Assembly (NCBI GenBank): GCA_002025645.1
Contig: CP018783.1
Location: 2,542,001 to 2,606,000 of the forward strand
Source: Curtobacterium pusillum
Lineage (GTDB): Bacteria; Actinomycetota; Actinomycetes; Actinomycetales; Microbacteriaceae
Direction: 5' to 3'
DNA: 64,000 nucleotides
Shown: one piece after another, positions 16,159 to 24,051 of the stretch
Position numbering within the stretch: position 1 is the first letter of the stretch
Layout: each line of letters opens with the position of its first letter
The notes under the pieces: generated by a model
Database searches by the model: none
What the model was told of the DNA's origin: nothing
Seen by the model: the letters and a program-made list of their open reading frames with translations, nothing else
Position numbers and translations under genes: made by a program

Positions 16159-17151
16159 TCAGACCGCCCAGCGCGCCGCCAGCTCGTCCATCAGCGCGTC
16201 CAGTCGCTCGTCGACGACCTGCGCGTCGGGGTTCGCCTCGAACCAAGCGATCACCTCGCGCACCCCGTGCCGGTACGGCGTCCGCGGCCGGTACCAGGGC
16301 ACGAGCGACCGCACCTTGCTGTTGTCGAACACCGAACTGTTCGCCTTGTCGCCCAACAGTGCCGCGCCCCACTCCGGGTCGACCGCGTTGATCGCGTCCG
16401 CCGGCACGTGCACGATCTGCAGGTCGTCGACCCCCGCCGCCGCGGCGATCTCCTGCGCGATGGCGTTCCACGTCGGTGCCTCGTCGCTCGTGATCGTGAA
16501 CGCCTCGCCGATCGCCTCCGCCCGGTCGAGCAGCCCCGTGAACCCGACCGCGAAGTCCCGGCTGTGCGTGAGGGTCCACAGCGAGCTTCCGTCGCCCGTG
16601 ATGATGATCGGCTTGCCCGCCCGCATCCGTGCGACGGCCGTCCACCCGCCGGTCAGCGGCAGCTTCGTCTCGTCGTAGGTGTGCGACGGCCGGACGATCG
16701 TCACCGGGAAGTCCTGCTCCCGGTACGCCGCCATGAGCAGGTCCTCGCACGCGATCTTGTCCCGCGAGTACTGCCAGTACGGGTTCTTCAGCGGCGTCGA
16801 CTCCGTGATCGGCAGGTGCGTGGCCGGCGTCTGGTACGCCGACGCCGAGCTGATGAAGACGTACTGCCGGGTCCGGCCCGCGAAGTACTCGACGTCGGCC
16901 TGCACCTGGTCCGGAGTGAAGGCGATCCAGTTCACGACCGTGTCCCACTTCCGGTCGCCGAGGACGTCCGCGAGTGCGCTGCGGTCCGAGACGTCGGCCT
17001 GGAGGCGCGTCACACCCTCAGGGATCGGCCTGCCCCCGGTGGTCCCCCGGTTGAGCACGGTCACGTCGAACCCCTGCTCGACGGCTTCGCGGACGCACGA
17101 GGCGCTGATGACCCCGCTGCCGCCGATGAACAGCACGCTCGGTCCCGACAT
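16159..17151 (-). CDS. NAD-dependent epimerase/dehydratase family protein (extended SDR)
   Basis: A 330-residue extended short-chain dehydrogenase. The N-terminal nucleotide-binding motif FIGGSGVISAS is a variant of GxxGxxG. The strand VVNWIAFTPDQ and the YSRDKIACE motif (Tyr-x3-Lys catalytic pair) follow. Substrate is probably a nucleotide sugar or similar, as in the isoflavone-reductase/epimerase group; it cannot be assigned. The ATG at 17151 has a GGAGC site and yields the usual length. A TGGAGGCGCG decamer copy lies at 17000-17009 inside the gene. Divergent from the aldo-keto reductase. Confidence 0.78.
   Translation of the reverse strand: MSGPSVLFIGGSGVISASCVREAVEQGFDVTVLNRGTTGGRPIPEGVTRLQADVSDRSALADVLGDRKWDTVVNWIAFTPDQVQADVEYFAGRTRQYVFISSASAYQTPATHLPITESTPLKNPYWQYSRDKIACEDLLMAAYREQDFPVTIVRPSHTYDETKLPLTGGWTAVARMRAGKPIIITGDGSSLWTLTHSRDFAVGFTGLLDRAEAIGEAFTITSDEAPTWNAIAQEIAAAAGVDDLQIVHVPADAINAVDPEWGAALLGDKANSSVFDNSKVRSLVPWYRPRTPYRHGVREVIAWFEANPDAQVVDERLDALMDELAARWAV
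17000..17009 (+). repeat. TGGAGGCGCG dispersed decamer (single copy in epimerase gene)
   Basis: Exact decamer within the epimerase gene. On the coding strand it reads CGCGCCTCCA and falls in an Arg-Leu-Gln codon context, as in the DUF2071 gene. Confidence 0.5.
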
Positions 17152-17236
17152 GGATGCTCCTTCGCTCCCGGCGGCGCACCACTGCACCGCAACCCCTCCG
17201 ATCCTGCACCTCCAGGTCCGTGTGCCGCGTCGGGAC

Positions 17237-17242
17237 TACCGT
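17237..17242 (+). promoter_or_regulatory. Candidate -10 of the aldo-keto reductase gene (TACCGT)
   Basis: TACCGT lies 47 nt before the ATG at 17290, allowing a leader of about 41 nt with the ACAGGAG ribosome site. No clear -35 was seen. Confidence 0.3.
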
Positions 17243-17289
17243 CACTCGCGGAGCCGCACCGACGCGGCCACGACAGGAGTGACACGCAC

Positions 17290-18300
17290 ATGGAGTACCG
17301 CTACCTCGGCAACTCGGGCCTCAAGGTCTCCGAGATCACCTACGGCAACTGGCTCACCCACGCCTCCCAGGTGGAGAACGACGCCGCGATCGCCTGCGTC
17401 CGGGCAGCGCTCGACGTCGGCATCTCGACGTTCGACACTGCCGACGTCTACGCGAACACCGGCGCCGAGACCGTCCTCGGTGAAGCGCTGAAGGGGGAGC
17501 GTCGGCAGTCGCTCGAGATCGCCACGAAGGTGTTCGGGCCGACCGGTCCGAAGGGCCACAACGACACTGGTCTGAGCCGGAAGCACATCCTCGAGTCGAT
17601 CAACGGCTCGCTCGAGCGCCTGCAGACCGACTACGTCGACCTGTACCAGGCGCACCGGTTCGACTACGAGACCCCGCTCGAGGAGACGATGATGGCGTTC
17701 GCCGACGTCGTCCGGCAGGGCAAGGCGCTGTACATCGGCGTGAGCGAGTGGACGGCCGAGCAGTTGCGCGCCGGCCACGAGCTCGCCGACGACCTCGGGG
17801 TGCAGCTCATCTCGAACCAGCCGCAGTACTCCGCGCTCTGGCGGGTCATCGAGGGTGAGGTCGTCCCGACGTCCGAGGAGCTCGGCATCTCGCAGATCGT
17901 GTGGTCCCCGATCGCCCAGGGTGTCCTGACCGGGAAGTACCTGCCGGGCCAGCCGCTCCCCGAGGGCTCGCGTGCCACCGACGACAAGGGTGGCGCGAAC
18001 ATGATCAAGCGGTTCATGCGAGACGAGGTGCTCACGGCGGTGCAGGACCTGAAGCCGATCGCCGACGAGCTGAACCTGTCGATGGCACAGCTCGCCGTCG
18101 CCTGGGTGCTGCAGAACCAGAACGTGGCGTCGGCGATCATCGGCGCCTCGCGACCGGAGCAGGTGCACGACAACGCCGGCGCTGCCGGAGTGACGATCCC
18201 CGCCGAGCTGCTGTCCCGCATCGACGACGCCCTCGGCTCGGTCGTCGAGCGCGACCCGGCGAAGACGCAGGAGAGCAGCCCGAAGGCCCGCGAAGCGTAG
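17290..18300 (+). CDS. Aldo/keto reductase (Kv-beta/YdhF-like, AKR family)
   Basis: A 336-residue TIM-barrel NADPH reductase. Motifs are MEYRYLGNSGLKVSEITYGNW, the catalytic Asp/Tyr in FDTADVYANTGAE, the Lys in EIATKVFGP and the His in DLYQAHRFD; the C-terminal AIIGASRPEQVHDN binds the cofactor. It closely resembles bacterial relatives of the voltage-gated potassium channel beta subunit. Substrate unknown. A strong hairpin terminator follows immediately. It is one of four aldo/keto reductases in the window. Confidence 0.83.
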   Translation: MEYRYLGNSGLKVSEITYGNWLTHASQVENDAAIACVRAALDVGISTFDTADVYANTGAETVLGEALKGERRQSLEIATKVFGPTGPKGHNDTGLSRKHILESINGSLERLQTDYVDLYQAHRFDYETPLEETMMAFADVVRQGKALYIGVSEWTAEQLRAGHELADDLGVQLISNQPQYSALWRVIEGEVVPTSEELGISQIVWSPIAQGVLTGKYLPGQPLPEGSRATDDKGGANMIKRFMRDEVLTAVQDLKPIADELNLSMAQLAVAWVLQNQNVASAIIGASRPEQVHDNAGAAGVTIPAELLSRIDDALGSVVERDPAKTQESSPKAREA

Positions 18301-18313
18301 GCCCGAACGCGAA

Positions 18314-18341
18314 AAGGCCCCCTACCGGAGTAGGGGGCCTT
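18314..18341 (+). terminator. Rho-independent-type terminator after the aldo/keto reductase
   Basis: Inverted repeat with 11-bp arms AAGGCCCCCTA and TAGGGGGCCTT around a 6-nt loop, 13 nt after the stop codon. It may also end transcripts of the reverse-strand tRNA cluster. Confidence 0.85.
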
Positions 18342-18347
18342 CCACCG

Positions 18348-18420
18348 TGGCTGGACACGGCATCGATCCGTGGACCTTTCGATTTTCAGTCGAACGCTCT
18401 ACCAACTGAGCTATCCAGCC
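18348..18420 (-). tRNA. tRNA-Phe (GAA)
   Basis: A 73-nt cloverleaf: acceptor GGCTGGA pairs with TCCAGCC, discriminator A, the D-loop region AGCTCAGTTGGTAGAGC, anticodon loop CTGAAAA with GAA, and T-arm around GTTCGA-like bases (GATCGATGCC, slightly non-canonical). CCA is not encoded. First gene read through is tRNA-Glu, so this is the most promoter-distal of three. Confidence 0.93.
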
Positions 18421-18421
18421 G

Positions 18422-18498
18422 TGGCGACCCTGACGGGACTTGAACCCGCGACCTCCGCCGTGACAGGGCGGCACGCTAACCAACTGCGCTACAGGGCC
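18422..18498 (-). tRNA. tRNA-Asp (GTC)
   Basis: Acceptor GGCCCTG pairs with CAGGGTC, discriminator G and an encoded CCA at the 3' end. Anticodon loop CTGTCAC gives GTC. The T-loop GGGTTCAAGTCCC is canonical. It lies only 1 bp from tRNA-Phe, so the two are processed from one transcript. Confidence 0.95.
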
Positions 18499-18573
18499 AT
18501 GTGTTGTTATCAGTACTGCGAATTGCTGTCTTGCTTCGGTGGTGCTCTGCTTGCTCGCTCACCCTGTGAAGAG

Positions 18574-18646
18574 TGACCCCAACGGGATTCGAACCCGTGC
18601 TGCCGCCGTGAAAGGGCGGTGTCCTAGGCCACTAAACGATAGGGCC
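18574..18646 (-). tRNA. tRNA-Glu (TTC)
   Basis: A 73-nt cloverleaf with acceptor GGCCCTA against TGGGGTC (two G-T wobbles), discriminator A, anticodon loop CTTTCAC (TTC) and T-loop GGGTTCGAATCCC. CCA is not encoded. It heads the Glu-Asp-Phe cluster, a common actinobacterial grouping. Confidence 0.94.
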
Positions 18647-18877
18647 GCAAGCGGTGCTTCGCGCTACCGATGGACAAGCATACGGATGCCCTGCTGGTTT
18701 CACAAATCGGCGCCCGTCCCCGCGGAATCCCCGGCGTGTCGCGGTGTCCGTGCAGCGGCACGGGGCTTCACTCACCCTGGGGCTCCAGGCCCCGATTCGT
18801 GCTGTCGATGATCGGATGCGAGCATCGTCGTCGGCCCGTACCCCTCGTGCGAGGGGGTGTGCGGGTGCGACACCTGT
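18647..18877. other. Non-coding stretch between tRNA-Glu and the M23 gene
   Basis: No credible gene was found. It should hold the promoter of the tRNA cluster (reading left) and leader sequence of the hydrolase gene. Short reading frames here have poor codon usage and no ribosome sites. Confidence 0.6.
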
Positions 18878-18933
18878 TGTTACTGTTGCGTTTGTTAACA
18901 GTGTTACGTGCGTGAGCCTTGCCGCGCTGTTAC
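18878..18933 (+). promoter_or_regulatory. Triple TGTTAC element upstream of the M23 peptidase (MtrA-like site?)
   Basis: TGTTAC occurs at 18878-18883, 18902-18907 and 18928-18933, and ACTGTT/AACAGT form an inverted repeat between the first two. MtrA of actinobacteria is known to control M23/NlpC cell-wall hydrolase genes and to bind repeated GTNAC-type motifs, so these are candidate MtrA sites. The assignment is inference. Confidence 0.4.
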
Positions 18934-18946
18934 GAAATCGAGATAC

Positions 18947-20218
18947 ATGTCGACCTCACCATCGCTGTCACTCCGCCCCCGTCCCCGCCGCCGCTTCATC
19001 GCCGCCGCGGTCGCCGTCGCGCTCACCGCCGGCACCCTCGCGGCCCTCGCTCCGATGACGTCGGCCAGCGCGGCGTCCTACCCGAGCTGGTCGGACGTGC
19101 AGAAGGCGAAGGCGTCCAAGTCGGCGCAGCAGGCCAAGGTCACCGAGATCAAGGCGCTCATCGCCGACCTCACGACGAAGGCGACGGCAGCGAAGAAGTC
19201 CGCCGAGGCCGCCGGCACGGCGTACCAGACGGCGCAGACGAAGTACGACGACGCGACCCTCACCCAGCAGAAGCTGCAGTCGCAGGCGGACGACGCCGAG
19301 AAGACCGCCGCGGCGTCCGAGGAGCAGGCCGGCCAGCTCGCGGCGCAGCTCGGTCGGGCGAGCGCCAACGACGTGACGACGGACATCCTCACGCACCCCT
19401 CGAAGTCGAGTGACCTGCTCTACGAGCTCGGCGCGATGTCGAAGCTCAGCGAGCAGGCCGACGGCATCTACTCGCAGGCGACGCAGGACCGCGGTGTGGC
19501 CCAGGGCCTCGCCGACAAGGCCGACCTCGCGAAGGACGCCCTCGGCAAGCTCGCCGACGCGGCGCAGCAGAAGATGCAGGCGGCGCAGTCCGCTGCCGAC
19601 GCCGCACAGACCGCCGTCGACGCGCAGGGCGACAACCAGGCCCGGCTCGAGGCGCAGCTCACCCTCCTCACCAGCAACGAGGCGAACGTCGAGGCGAAGT
19701 ACAACAAGGGCGTCCAGGTCGAGAAGGCACGGCAGGCGGCCCTCGCGGCAGCGGCGGCCAAGGCGGCGGCGACGAACTCGGGCGGCACGGGCGGCGGAGC
19801 GGCGAACTCCTCCGGCTGGGTGCGCCCCGCCGGCGGGTACCAGACGAGCCCCTTCGGCTACCGCGTCGACCCGTACACGCACTACCGCGCACTGCATGCC
19901 GGCGTGGACCTCGCGCCCGCCTGCTACGCACCGATCTACGCCGCCCACTCGGGCACGGTGACGTTCGCCGCGAACGGTGGCGGGTACGGCAACGAGGTCG
20001 TGCTCGACAACGGCGGCGGGATCTCCACCGCCTACGGGCACATCGTCGACGGCGGCATCCTCGTGTCCGTCGGCCAGCACGTCAGTGCCGGCCAGCAGAT
20101 CGCGAAGATCGGATCGACCGGTTGGTCGACCGGGTGCCACCTCCACTTCGAGACCCGGGTGAACGGCTCCGCCGTCGACCCGGTCCCCTTCATGGCAGCG
20201 CGGGGGATCTCGGTATGA
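18947..20218 (+). CDS. Secreted M23-family peptidoglycan endopeptidase with coiled-coil N-domain
   Basis: A 423-residue exported protein. Residues 1-40 form a signal peptide with twin Arg-rich n-region and cleavage after SASA. Residues 45-275 are a long Ala/Gln/Lys coiled coil containing the DLLYELGAMSKLSEQ block. A Gly/Ser linker leads to the C-terminal peptidase_M23 (LytM) domain with zinc ligands in ALHAGVDLAP (His, Asp) and GCHLHFETRVNG (HxH). It cleaves peptidoglycan cross-links during growth or division. ATG at 18947 suits the signal peptide. An in-frame GTG-type extension to 18908 was rejected. The following NlpC/P60 gene carries a related coiled coil. Confidence 0.88.
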   Translation: MSTSPSLSLRPRPRRRFIAAAVAVALTAGTLAALAPMTSASAASYPSWSDVQKAKASKSAQQAKVTEIKALIADLTTKATAAKKSAEAAGTAYQTAQTKYDDATLTQQKLQSQADDAEKTAAASEEQAGQLAAQLGRASANDVTTDILTHPSKSSDLLYELGAMSKLSEQADGIYSQATQDRGVAQGLADKADLAKDALGKLADAAQQKMQAAQSAADAAQTAVDAQGDNQARLEAQLTLLTSNEANVEAKYNKGVQVEKARQAALAAAAAKAAATNSGGTGGGAANSSGWVRPAGGYQTSPFGYRVDPYTHYRALHAGVDLAPACYAPIYAAHSGTVTFAANGGGYGNEVVLDNGGGISTAYGHIVDGGILVSVGQHVSAGQQIAKIGSTGWSTGCHLHFETRVNGSAVDPVPFMAARGISV

Positions 20219-20222
20219 CCGT

Positions 20223-21677
20223 GTGCGCGCCCGAAAGGCCCTGAACGCCGTGAAGCACTCCGCTCGCACCCTCTCCTGCGGGATGGCGGTGGTCGCCGTC
20301 CTCGGGATCGGCCTCTCCGTCGTGATCGCCGGCCCCGCCCAAGCGGCACCGTCCGCCCCGAGCTGGGACGACGTGCGAGCGGCGAAGGCGGACACCGCCC
20401 AGGCGCAGTCCACGGTCGACGAGCTGAGCGACCGCCTGCAGACCCTGCAGGACGCGGCCGACCGCGCGCAGGTCGTCGAGCTGCAGGCCGGGCAGAAGTA
20501 CGCCCTCGCGTCGTCCGAGCAGCAGGACGCGCAGGCGACGCTCGACGACCTCACCGCTCAGGCGAAGCGGGCGAAGAGCAAGGCGGACGACTCGGCGAAG
20601 CAGGTCGCCGGGCTCGTGGTCGAGCTCTCCCGAACCGGTGGCGGTGACCTGTCGACGACGATGCTCATCGACGCGAGCGACTCGAAGGACCTGCTCTACC
20701 GCGTCGGCACGATGTCCCACCTGTCCGAGCGCTCCGCGACCGTGCTGGCGCAGGCCCGGGCGGACCAGAACACCGTCGACTCGATCGCCGCGCAGCAGAC
20801 CTCGGCGACGACCGCGCTCGCCAAGGCCACGGATGCCACGAAGCGCGCCCTCGACGACGCGAACGACACGGCCTCGTCCGCACAGGCCCGCGTCCAGAAG
20901 GAGCAGGAGCAGCAGGACGAGGTCCTCCAGCAGCTCGCGTTCCTCAAGGGCACGAGCGTCGCCACGGAGACCGCGTACTGGAACGCCCAGCAGGCGAAGC
21001 AGGCCGAGGCGCAGCTCGCGTCCCAGACCACGCCCACGGGCGACAGCGGCGGCACCACGACCAACACGCCCGGCACCGGCACCGCACCCACCACTCCGAG
21101 CTCCGGCGGCTCGGCCACGAACCCCGGTACGGGCACCCCCGCGAAGCCCAGCACGCCGAGCACTCCCGCGAAGCCCGCCACCCCGAGCACCCCCGCGAAG
21201 CCCAGCACGCCGTCGAAGCCGAGCACGCCGAGCACCCCGACGACACCCACGGCACCGACGACCCCCACCGCACCGAGCACCCCGTCCAAGGCCGCCGGCG
21301 CGATCGCCTACGCCCGGGCGCAGATCGGCGACGCCTACGTCTTCGGCGGCGCCGGCCCGAACCAGTGGGACTGCTCCGGCCTCGTGATGATGGCGTACAG
21401 CTCGCAGGGCATCGCGACCGGTGGGCACAACGTCGTCTGGCAGTACAACTACTTCAAGTCGATCGGCCGCCTCGTGCCCCTGTCGCAGCGGCAGCCGGGC
21501 GACATCCTCTTCTACTCGTCGAACGGCAGCGTCTCCGGGGCGTACCACGACTCGATCGTCACGGGCTACGGCACCATGGTCGAGGCGGCGAACCCGCAGC
21601 GCGGCGTGCTCGAGCGGGCGATCTGGACCCCGAGCCAGCTCCTGCCGTACGTGGCACGGCCGAGCGGCTCGCTCTAG
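20223..21677 (+). CDS. Secreted NlpC/P60 peptidoglycan hydrolase with coiled-coil N-domain and Pro/Thr/Lys linker
   Basis: A 484-residue exported protein: signal peptide ending AQAAP near residue 41, a coiled coil to about 265, a low-complexity linker of TP, PAKPSTPS and PTTPTAP repeats (about 270-358), then an NlpC/P60 domain. The catalytic Cys is in WDCSGLVMMAY and the His in GAYHDSIVTGYG. It is a gamma-D-glutamyl-diamino acid endopeptidase by family. GTG at 20223 starts 5 bp after the M23 stop; GTG at 20250 would also keep the signal peptide and has a distant GAAAGG site, so the start is uncertain. The linker probably spans the wall. Confidence 0.86.
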   Translation: MRARKALNAVKHSARTLSCGMAVVAVLGIGLSVVIAGPAQAAPSAPSWDDVRAAKADTAQAQSTVDELSDRLQTLQDAADRAQVVELQAGQKYALASSEQQDAQATLDDLTAQAKRAKSKADDSAKQVAGLVVELSRTGGGDLSTTMLIDASDSKDLLYRVGTMSHLSERSATVLAQARADQNTVDSIAAQQTSATTALAKATDATKRALDDANDTASSAQARVQKEQEQQDEVLQQLAFLKGTSVATETAYWNAQQAKQAEAQLASQTTPTGDSGGTTTNTPGTGTAPTTPSSGGSATNPGTGTPAKPSTPSTPAKPATPSTPAKPSTPSKPSTPSTPTTPTAPTTPTAPSTPSKAAGAIAYARAQIGDAYVFGGAGPNQWDCSGLVMMAYSSQGIATGGHNVVWQYNYFKSIGRLVPLSQRQPGDILFYSSNGSVSGAYHDSIVTGYGTMVEAANPQRGVLERAIWTPSQLLPYVARPSGSL

Positions 21678-21694
21678 TCGGACCGCGCCCCACA

Positions 21695-21734
21695 ACGCAC
21701 AACGCGCCCCGTCGGAACGGGGCGCGTTGTGCGT
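21695..21734. terminator. 18-bp perfect hairpin, bidirectional terminator
   Basis: Arms 21695-21712 and 21717-21734 are exact reverse complements (core GCACAACGCGCCCCGT) with a 4-nt CGGA loop, 17 nt after the NlpC/P60 stop and facing the convergent ppa gene. Confidence 0.85.
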
Positions 21735-21738
21735 CGCG

Positions 21739-21802
21739 GGGCGCGAACGCCCGCACGGACGGGCGCGAACGCCCGTACGGACGGGCGCGAACGCCCGACC
21801 GG
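21739..21802. repeat. 22-bp tandem repeat, about 2.9 copies
   Basis: Units at 21739-21760, 21761-21782 and 21783-21802 share the start GGGCGCGAACGCCCG; each contains the small hairpin GGGCG-CGAA-CGCCC. It lies between the terminator and the ppa stop. Confidence 0.8.
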
Positions 21803-21807
21803 AAAGG

Positions 21808-22299
21808 TCAGTGACCGGCGGGGACGTACGCGGCCTGGCCGGCCGTGACGATCGCCTCGGCCTCGGCGGCGTCGCCCCAGCCCTCGGCCTTGACCCACTT
21901 GTTCGGCTCGAGGTCCTTGTAGCGCTCGAAGAAGTGCGCGATCTCGGCCTTCGTCTGCTCGTCGACGTCCGAGATGTCCTGGATGTGCGCCCACCGCGGG
22001 TCCTTCGCGGGGACCACGAGGACCTTCGCGTCGTTGCCGGCCTCGTCGCTCATCTTGAAGACGCCGACCGGGCGGACCTTGACGCCCACACCGGGGAACG
22101 TCGGGTACTCGAGGAGCAGCAGCGCGTCCACGGGGTCACCGTCGTCGGCCAGGGTCTTCTCGAAGAACCCGTAGTCGGTCGGGTAGACGAACGAGGTGAA
22201 CAGCACGCGGTCGAGGTACACGCGACCGGTCTCGTGGTCCACCTCGTACTTGTTGCGGCTGCCCTTGGGGATCTCGACGACGACGTCGTACGCGGCCAT
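21808..22299 (-). CDS. ppa: Inorganic pyrophosphatase (family I)
   Basis: A 163-residue soluble enzyme that hydrolyses PPi to phosphate, pulling biosynthetic reactions forward. Motifs are [11 protein letters not shown], the Asp cluster [12 protein letters not shown] that binds Mg2+, and KDPRW near residue 97. Length is typical of bacterial family-I enzymes. The ATG at 22299 has CAGGAG 6 nt upstream. Its promoter region is shared with the divergent tilS gene. Confidence 0.93.
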   Translation of the reverse strand: MAAYDVVVEIPKGSRNKYEVDHETGRVYLDRVLFTSFVYPTDYGFFEKTLADDGDPVDALLLLEYPTFPGVGVKVRPVGVFKMSDEAGNDAKVLVVPAKDPRWAHIQDISDVDEQTKAEIAHFFERYKDLEPNKWVKAEGWGDAAEAEAIVTAGQAAYVPAGH

Positions 22300-22337
22300 G
22301 TTGCGCTCCTGGTCTCTTTGCGGGAAGAAAGCGCGGC

Positions 22338-22345
22338 TAACGTTA
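22338..22345. promoter_or_regulatory. Palindromic TAACGTTA serving as -10 for both tilS and ppa
   Basis: Read rightward, TAACGT (22338-22343) ends 6 nt before the tilS GTG, a leaderless fit. Read leftward, TAACGT (22345-22340) would start the ppa mRNA with a leader of about 34 nt that includes its ribosome site. The two -10 boxes overlap by four bases, so the promoters should be mutually exclusive. Confidence 0.5.
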
Positions 22346-22349
22346 CCGG

Positions 22350-23369
22350 GTGAACACTCCGCGTCCCCGGCTCGACCCCGCGGTCGCCGACACCCGTCGT
22401 GCGGTCCGCACCCTGCTCGCGCAGGCGCTCGACGACCGCACGGTGCGCCCCGGGGACCTCGTGCTCGTCGCACTGAGCGGCGGACCGGACTCGCTCGCGC
22501 TCGCCGCGGCCACCGCGTTCGAGGCGCCCAAGCAGGAACTGCGCGCAGGGGCAGTGGTCGTCGACCACGCACTCCAGGCGGGTTCCGAGGCGGTGGCGAG
22601 CCGCGCCTCCAGGCAGGCATCCGAGCTGGGACTCGCACCGGTGACGGTCCGTCGGGTCGCCGTCGGTTCCGAAGGGGGCCCGGAAGGGGCCGCCCGGGAG
22701 GCACGACACGCGTCGATCGCACAGGTCGCCTCCGAGACGGGGTCGGCGCTCGTGCTCTTCGGGCACACCCTCGACGACCAGGCCGAGTCCGTGCTGCTGG
22801 GCCTCGCCCGCGGGAGCGGGCCGGACTCGCTGTCCGGCATGGCGCCGTTGACGCGACGCCACACGGGACCCGCCTACGGGCGACCGCTGCTCGGCCTCCG
22901 TCGGCACACGACGCGACAGGCGTGCGCGGCCGCCGGACTGGCGCCGTGGGACGACCCGCAGAACGACGACCCGGCGTTCACGCGCGTCCGGGTGCGGAAC
23001 AGTCTCATGCCGGCGCTCGAACGCGAGCTCGGTGCGGGGGTCCCAGAGGCGCTCGCGCGGACGGCCGACCAGCTGCGTGAGGACTCCGCGGCGCTCGACC
23101 ACTTCGCCGAGGAGATGGCGGAGGACCTCGCCGAGCACTCCGAGGCGGGCATCTCGCTGTCCGTGCGGGAGCTCGCGGCGAACCCGCCGGCCCTGCGGCA
23201 GCGACTCGTGCGCCTGGCGGTGGAGAGCGAGTTCGGCGTGACGCTCTCCCGTTTGCAGACCCTCGAGGTGTGCCGGCTCGTCACCGACTGGAGCGGACAG
23301 GGCCCGATCGACCTGCCGGGTGTGCAGGCGTCCCGATCGGGCGACCGCCTGGCGTTCAGCGCCGGTTAG
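22350..23369 (+). CDS. tilS: tRNA(Ile)-lysidine synthetase
   Basis: A 339-residue PP-loop ATPase. It attaches lysine to C34 of tRNA-Ile(CAU), so that AUA is read as Ile. The PP-loop motif SGGPDS is at residues 43-48, followed by [11 protein letters not shown] and the [21 protein letters not shown] motif typical of TilS. The C-terminal third is helical as in actinobacterial TilS. GTG at 22350 is supported by a TAACGT hexamer ending 6 nt before it. A TGGAGGCGCG repeat copy sits at 22602-22611 inside the gene. The ppa-tilS-hpt-ftsH order is common in Actinobacteria. Confidence 0.9.
   Translation: MNTPRPRLDPAVADTRRAVRTLLAQALDDRTVRPGDLVLVALSGGPDSLALAAATAFEAPKQELRAGAVVVDHALQAGSEAVASRASRQASELGLAPVTVRRVAVGSEGGPEGAAREARHASIAQVASETGSALVLFGHTLDDQAESVLLGLARGSGPDSLSGMAPLTRRHTGPAYGRPLLGLRRHTTRQACAAAGLAPWDDPQNDDPAFTRVRVRNSLMPALERELGAGVPEALARTADQLREDSAALDHFAEEMAEDLAEHSEAGISLSVRELAANPPALRQRLVRLAVESEFGVTLSRLQTLEVCRLVTDWSGQGPIDLPGVQASRSGDRLAFSAG
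22602..22611 (-). repeat. TGGAGGCGCG dispersed decamer (single copy in tilS)
   Basis: Exact decamer on the minus strand, followed by CCTGC-type context; coding strand reads CGCGCCTCCA in an Arg-Ala-Ser-Arg context. Confidence 0.5.
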
Positions 23370-23372
23370 GCT
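23367..23372 (+). promoter_or_regulatory. Leaderless -10 hexamer of hpt (TAGGCT) sharing the tilS stop codon
   Basis: TAGGCT ends 6 nt before the hpt GTG. Its TAG (23367-23369) is the tilS stop codon. Confidence 0.5.
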
Positions 23373-23378
23373 GGGCTG

Positions 23379-23930
23379 GTGGAACTCTCCGACGTCCAGG
23401 CAGACCTGTCCGAAGTCCTCTTCACCCCCGAGCAGATCGACGACAAGCTCGCCGAGCTCGCCGCGGTGGTCGACGCCGACTACGCCGGGCGCGACCCGCT
23501 GCTCGTCGGTGTCCTCAAGGGTGCCGTGATGGTGATGGCCGACTTCTCGCGCCACCTCAAGATGCAGGCCCGGATGGACTGGATGGCGGTGTCGTCGTAC
23601 GGCTCCGGCACGAAGTCGTCCGGTGTCGTCCGCATCCTCAAGGACCTCGACACCGACCTGCACGGGCGCGACGTGCTCATCGTCGAGGACATCATCGACT
23701 CCGGTCTGACGCTGTCCTGGCTGAAGCAGAACCTCGAGTCGCGCGGTGCCGCGAGCGTCGAGATCGTCGCCCTGCTCCGCAAGCCCGAGGCCGCCAAGGT
23801 CGAGGTCGACGTGCGGTACGTGGGCTTCGACATCCCCGACGAGTTCGTGGTCGGGTACGGCCTGGACTACGACGAGCGCTACCGCAACCTGCGCGGTGTC
23901 GGCGTGCTCGCGCCCCACGTCTACAGCTGA
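23379..23930 (+). CDS. hpt: Hypoxanthine phosphoribosyltransferase
   Basis: A 183-residue type-I phosphoribosyltransferase that salvages hypoxanthine (and usually guanine) to IMP/GMP using PRPP. The PRPP loop EDIIDSGLT is at residues 103-111, LLVGVLKGAVMV at about 41-52 and the flexible-loop SSYGSGTKSSG at 72-82. The C-terminal VGYGLDYDERYRNL is diagnostic. GTG at 23379 is supported by the leaderless hexamer on the tilS stop. A weak 5-bp GC hairpin follows at 23939-23957. Confidence 0.92.
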   Translation: MELSDVQADLSEVLFTPEQIDDKLAELAAVVDADYAGRDPLLVGVLKGAVMVMADFSRHLKMQARMDWMAVSSYGSGTKSSGVVRILKDLDTDLHGRDVLIVEDIIDSGLTLSWLKQNLESRGAASVEIVALLRKPEAAKVEVDVRYVGFDIPDEFVVGYGLDYDERYRNLRGVGVLAPHVYS

Positions 23931-23992
23931 TCCTGCCGGCGGGTGGAGTTCGCCCGCAGAGGACACCCATTCTCGCCACAGAAACGCGGCCG

Positions 23993-23998
23993 TATGCT
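23993..23998 (+). promoter_or_regulatory. Candidate ftsH promoter -10 (TATGCT)
   Basis: TATGCT lies 53 nt before the ftsH ATG, with a weak TTCTCG 17 bp upstream. It would give a leader of about 47 nt containing AGAAAGG. Confidence 0.4.
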
Positions 23999-24051
23999 GA
24001 TCAGCACGCAACTTCGGCAGAGAAAGGTGTCGGGCGCTCTGCCCGGATCAC

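Noticed and set aside
18348..18646. tRNA cluster as a phage or island attachment site
   Set aside because: No integrase, no direct repeat of a tRNA 3' end, and normal housekeeping genes on both sides.
21130..21300. Repetitive CCGAGCACCCC-like DNA as a mobile repeat
   Set aside because: It is simply the coding sequence of the Pro/Thr/Lys linker of the NlpC/P60 protein.
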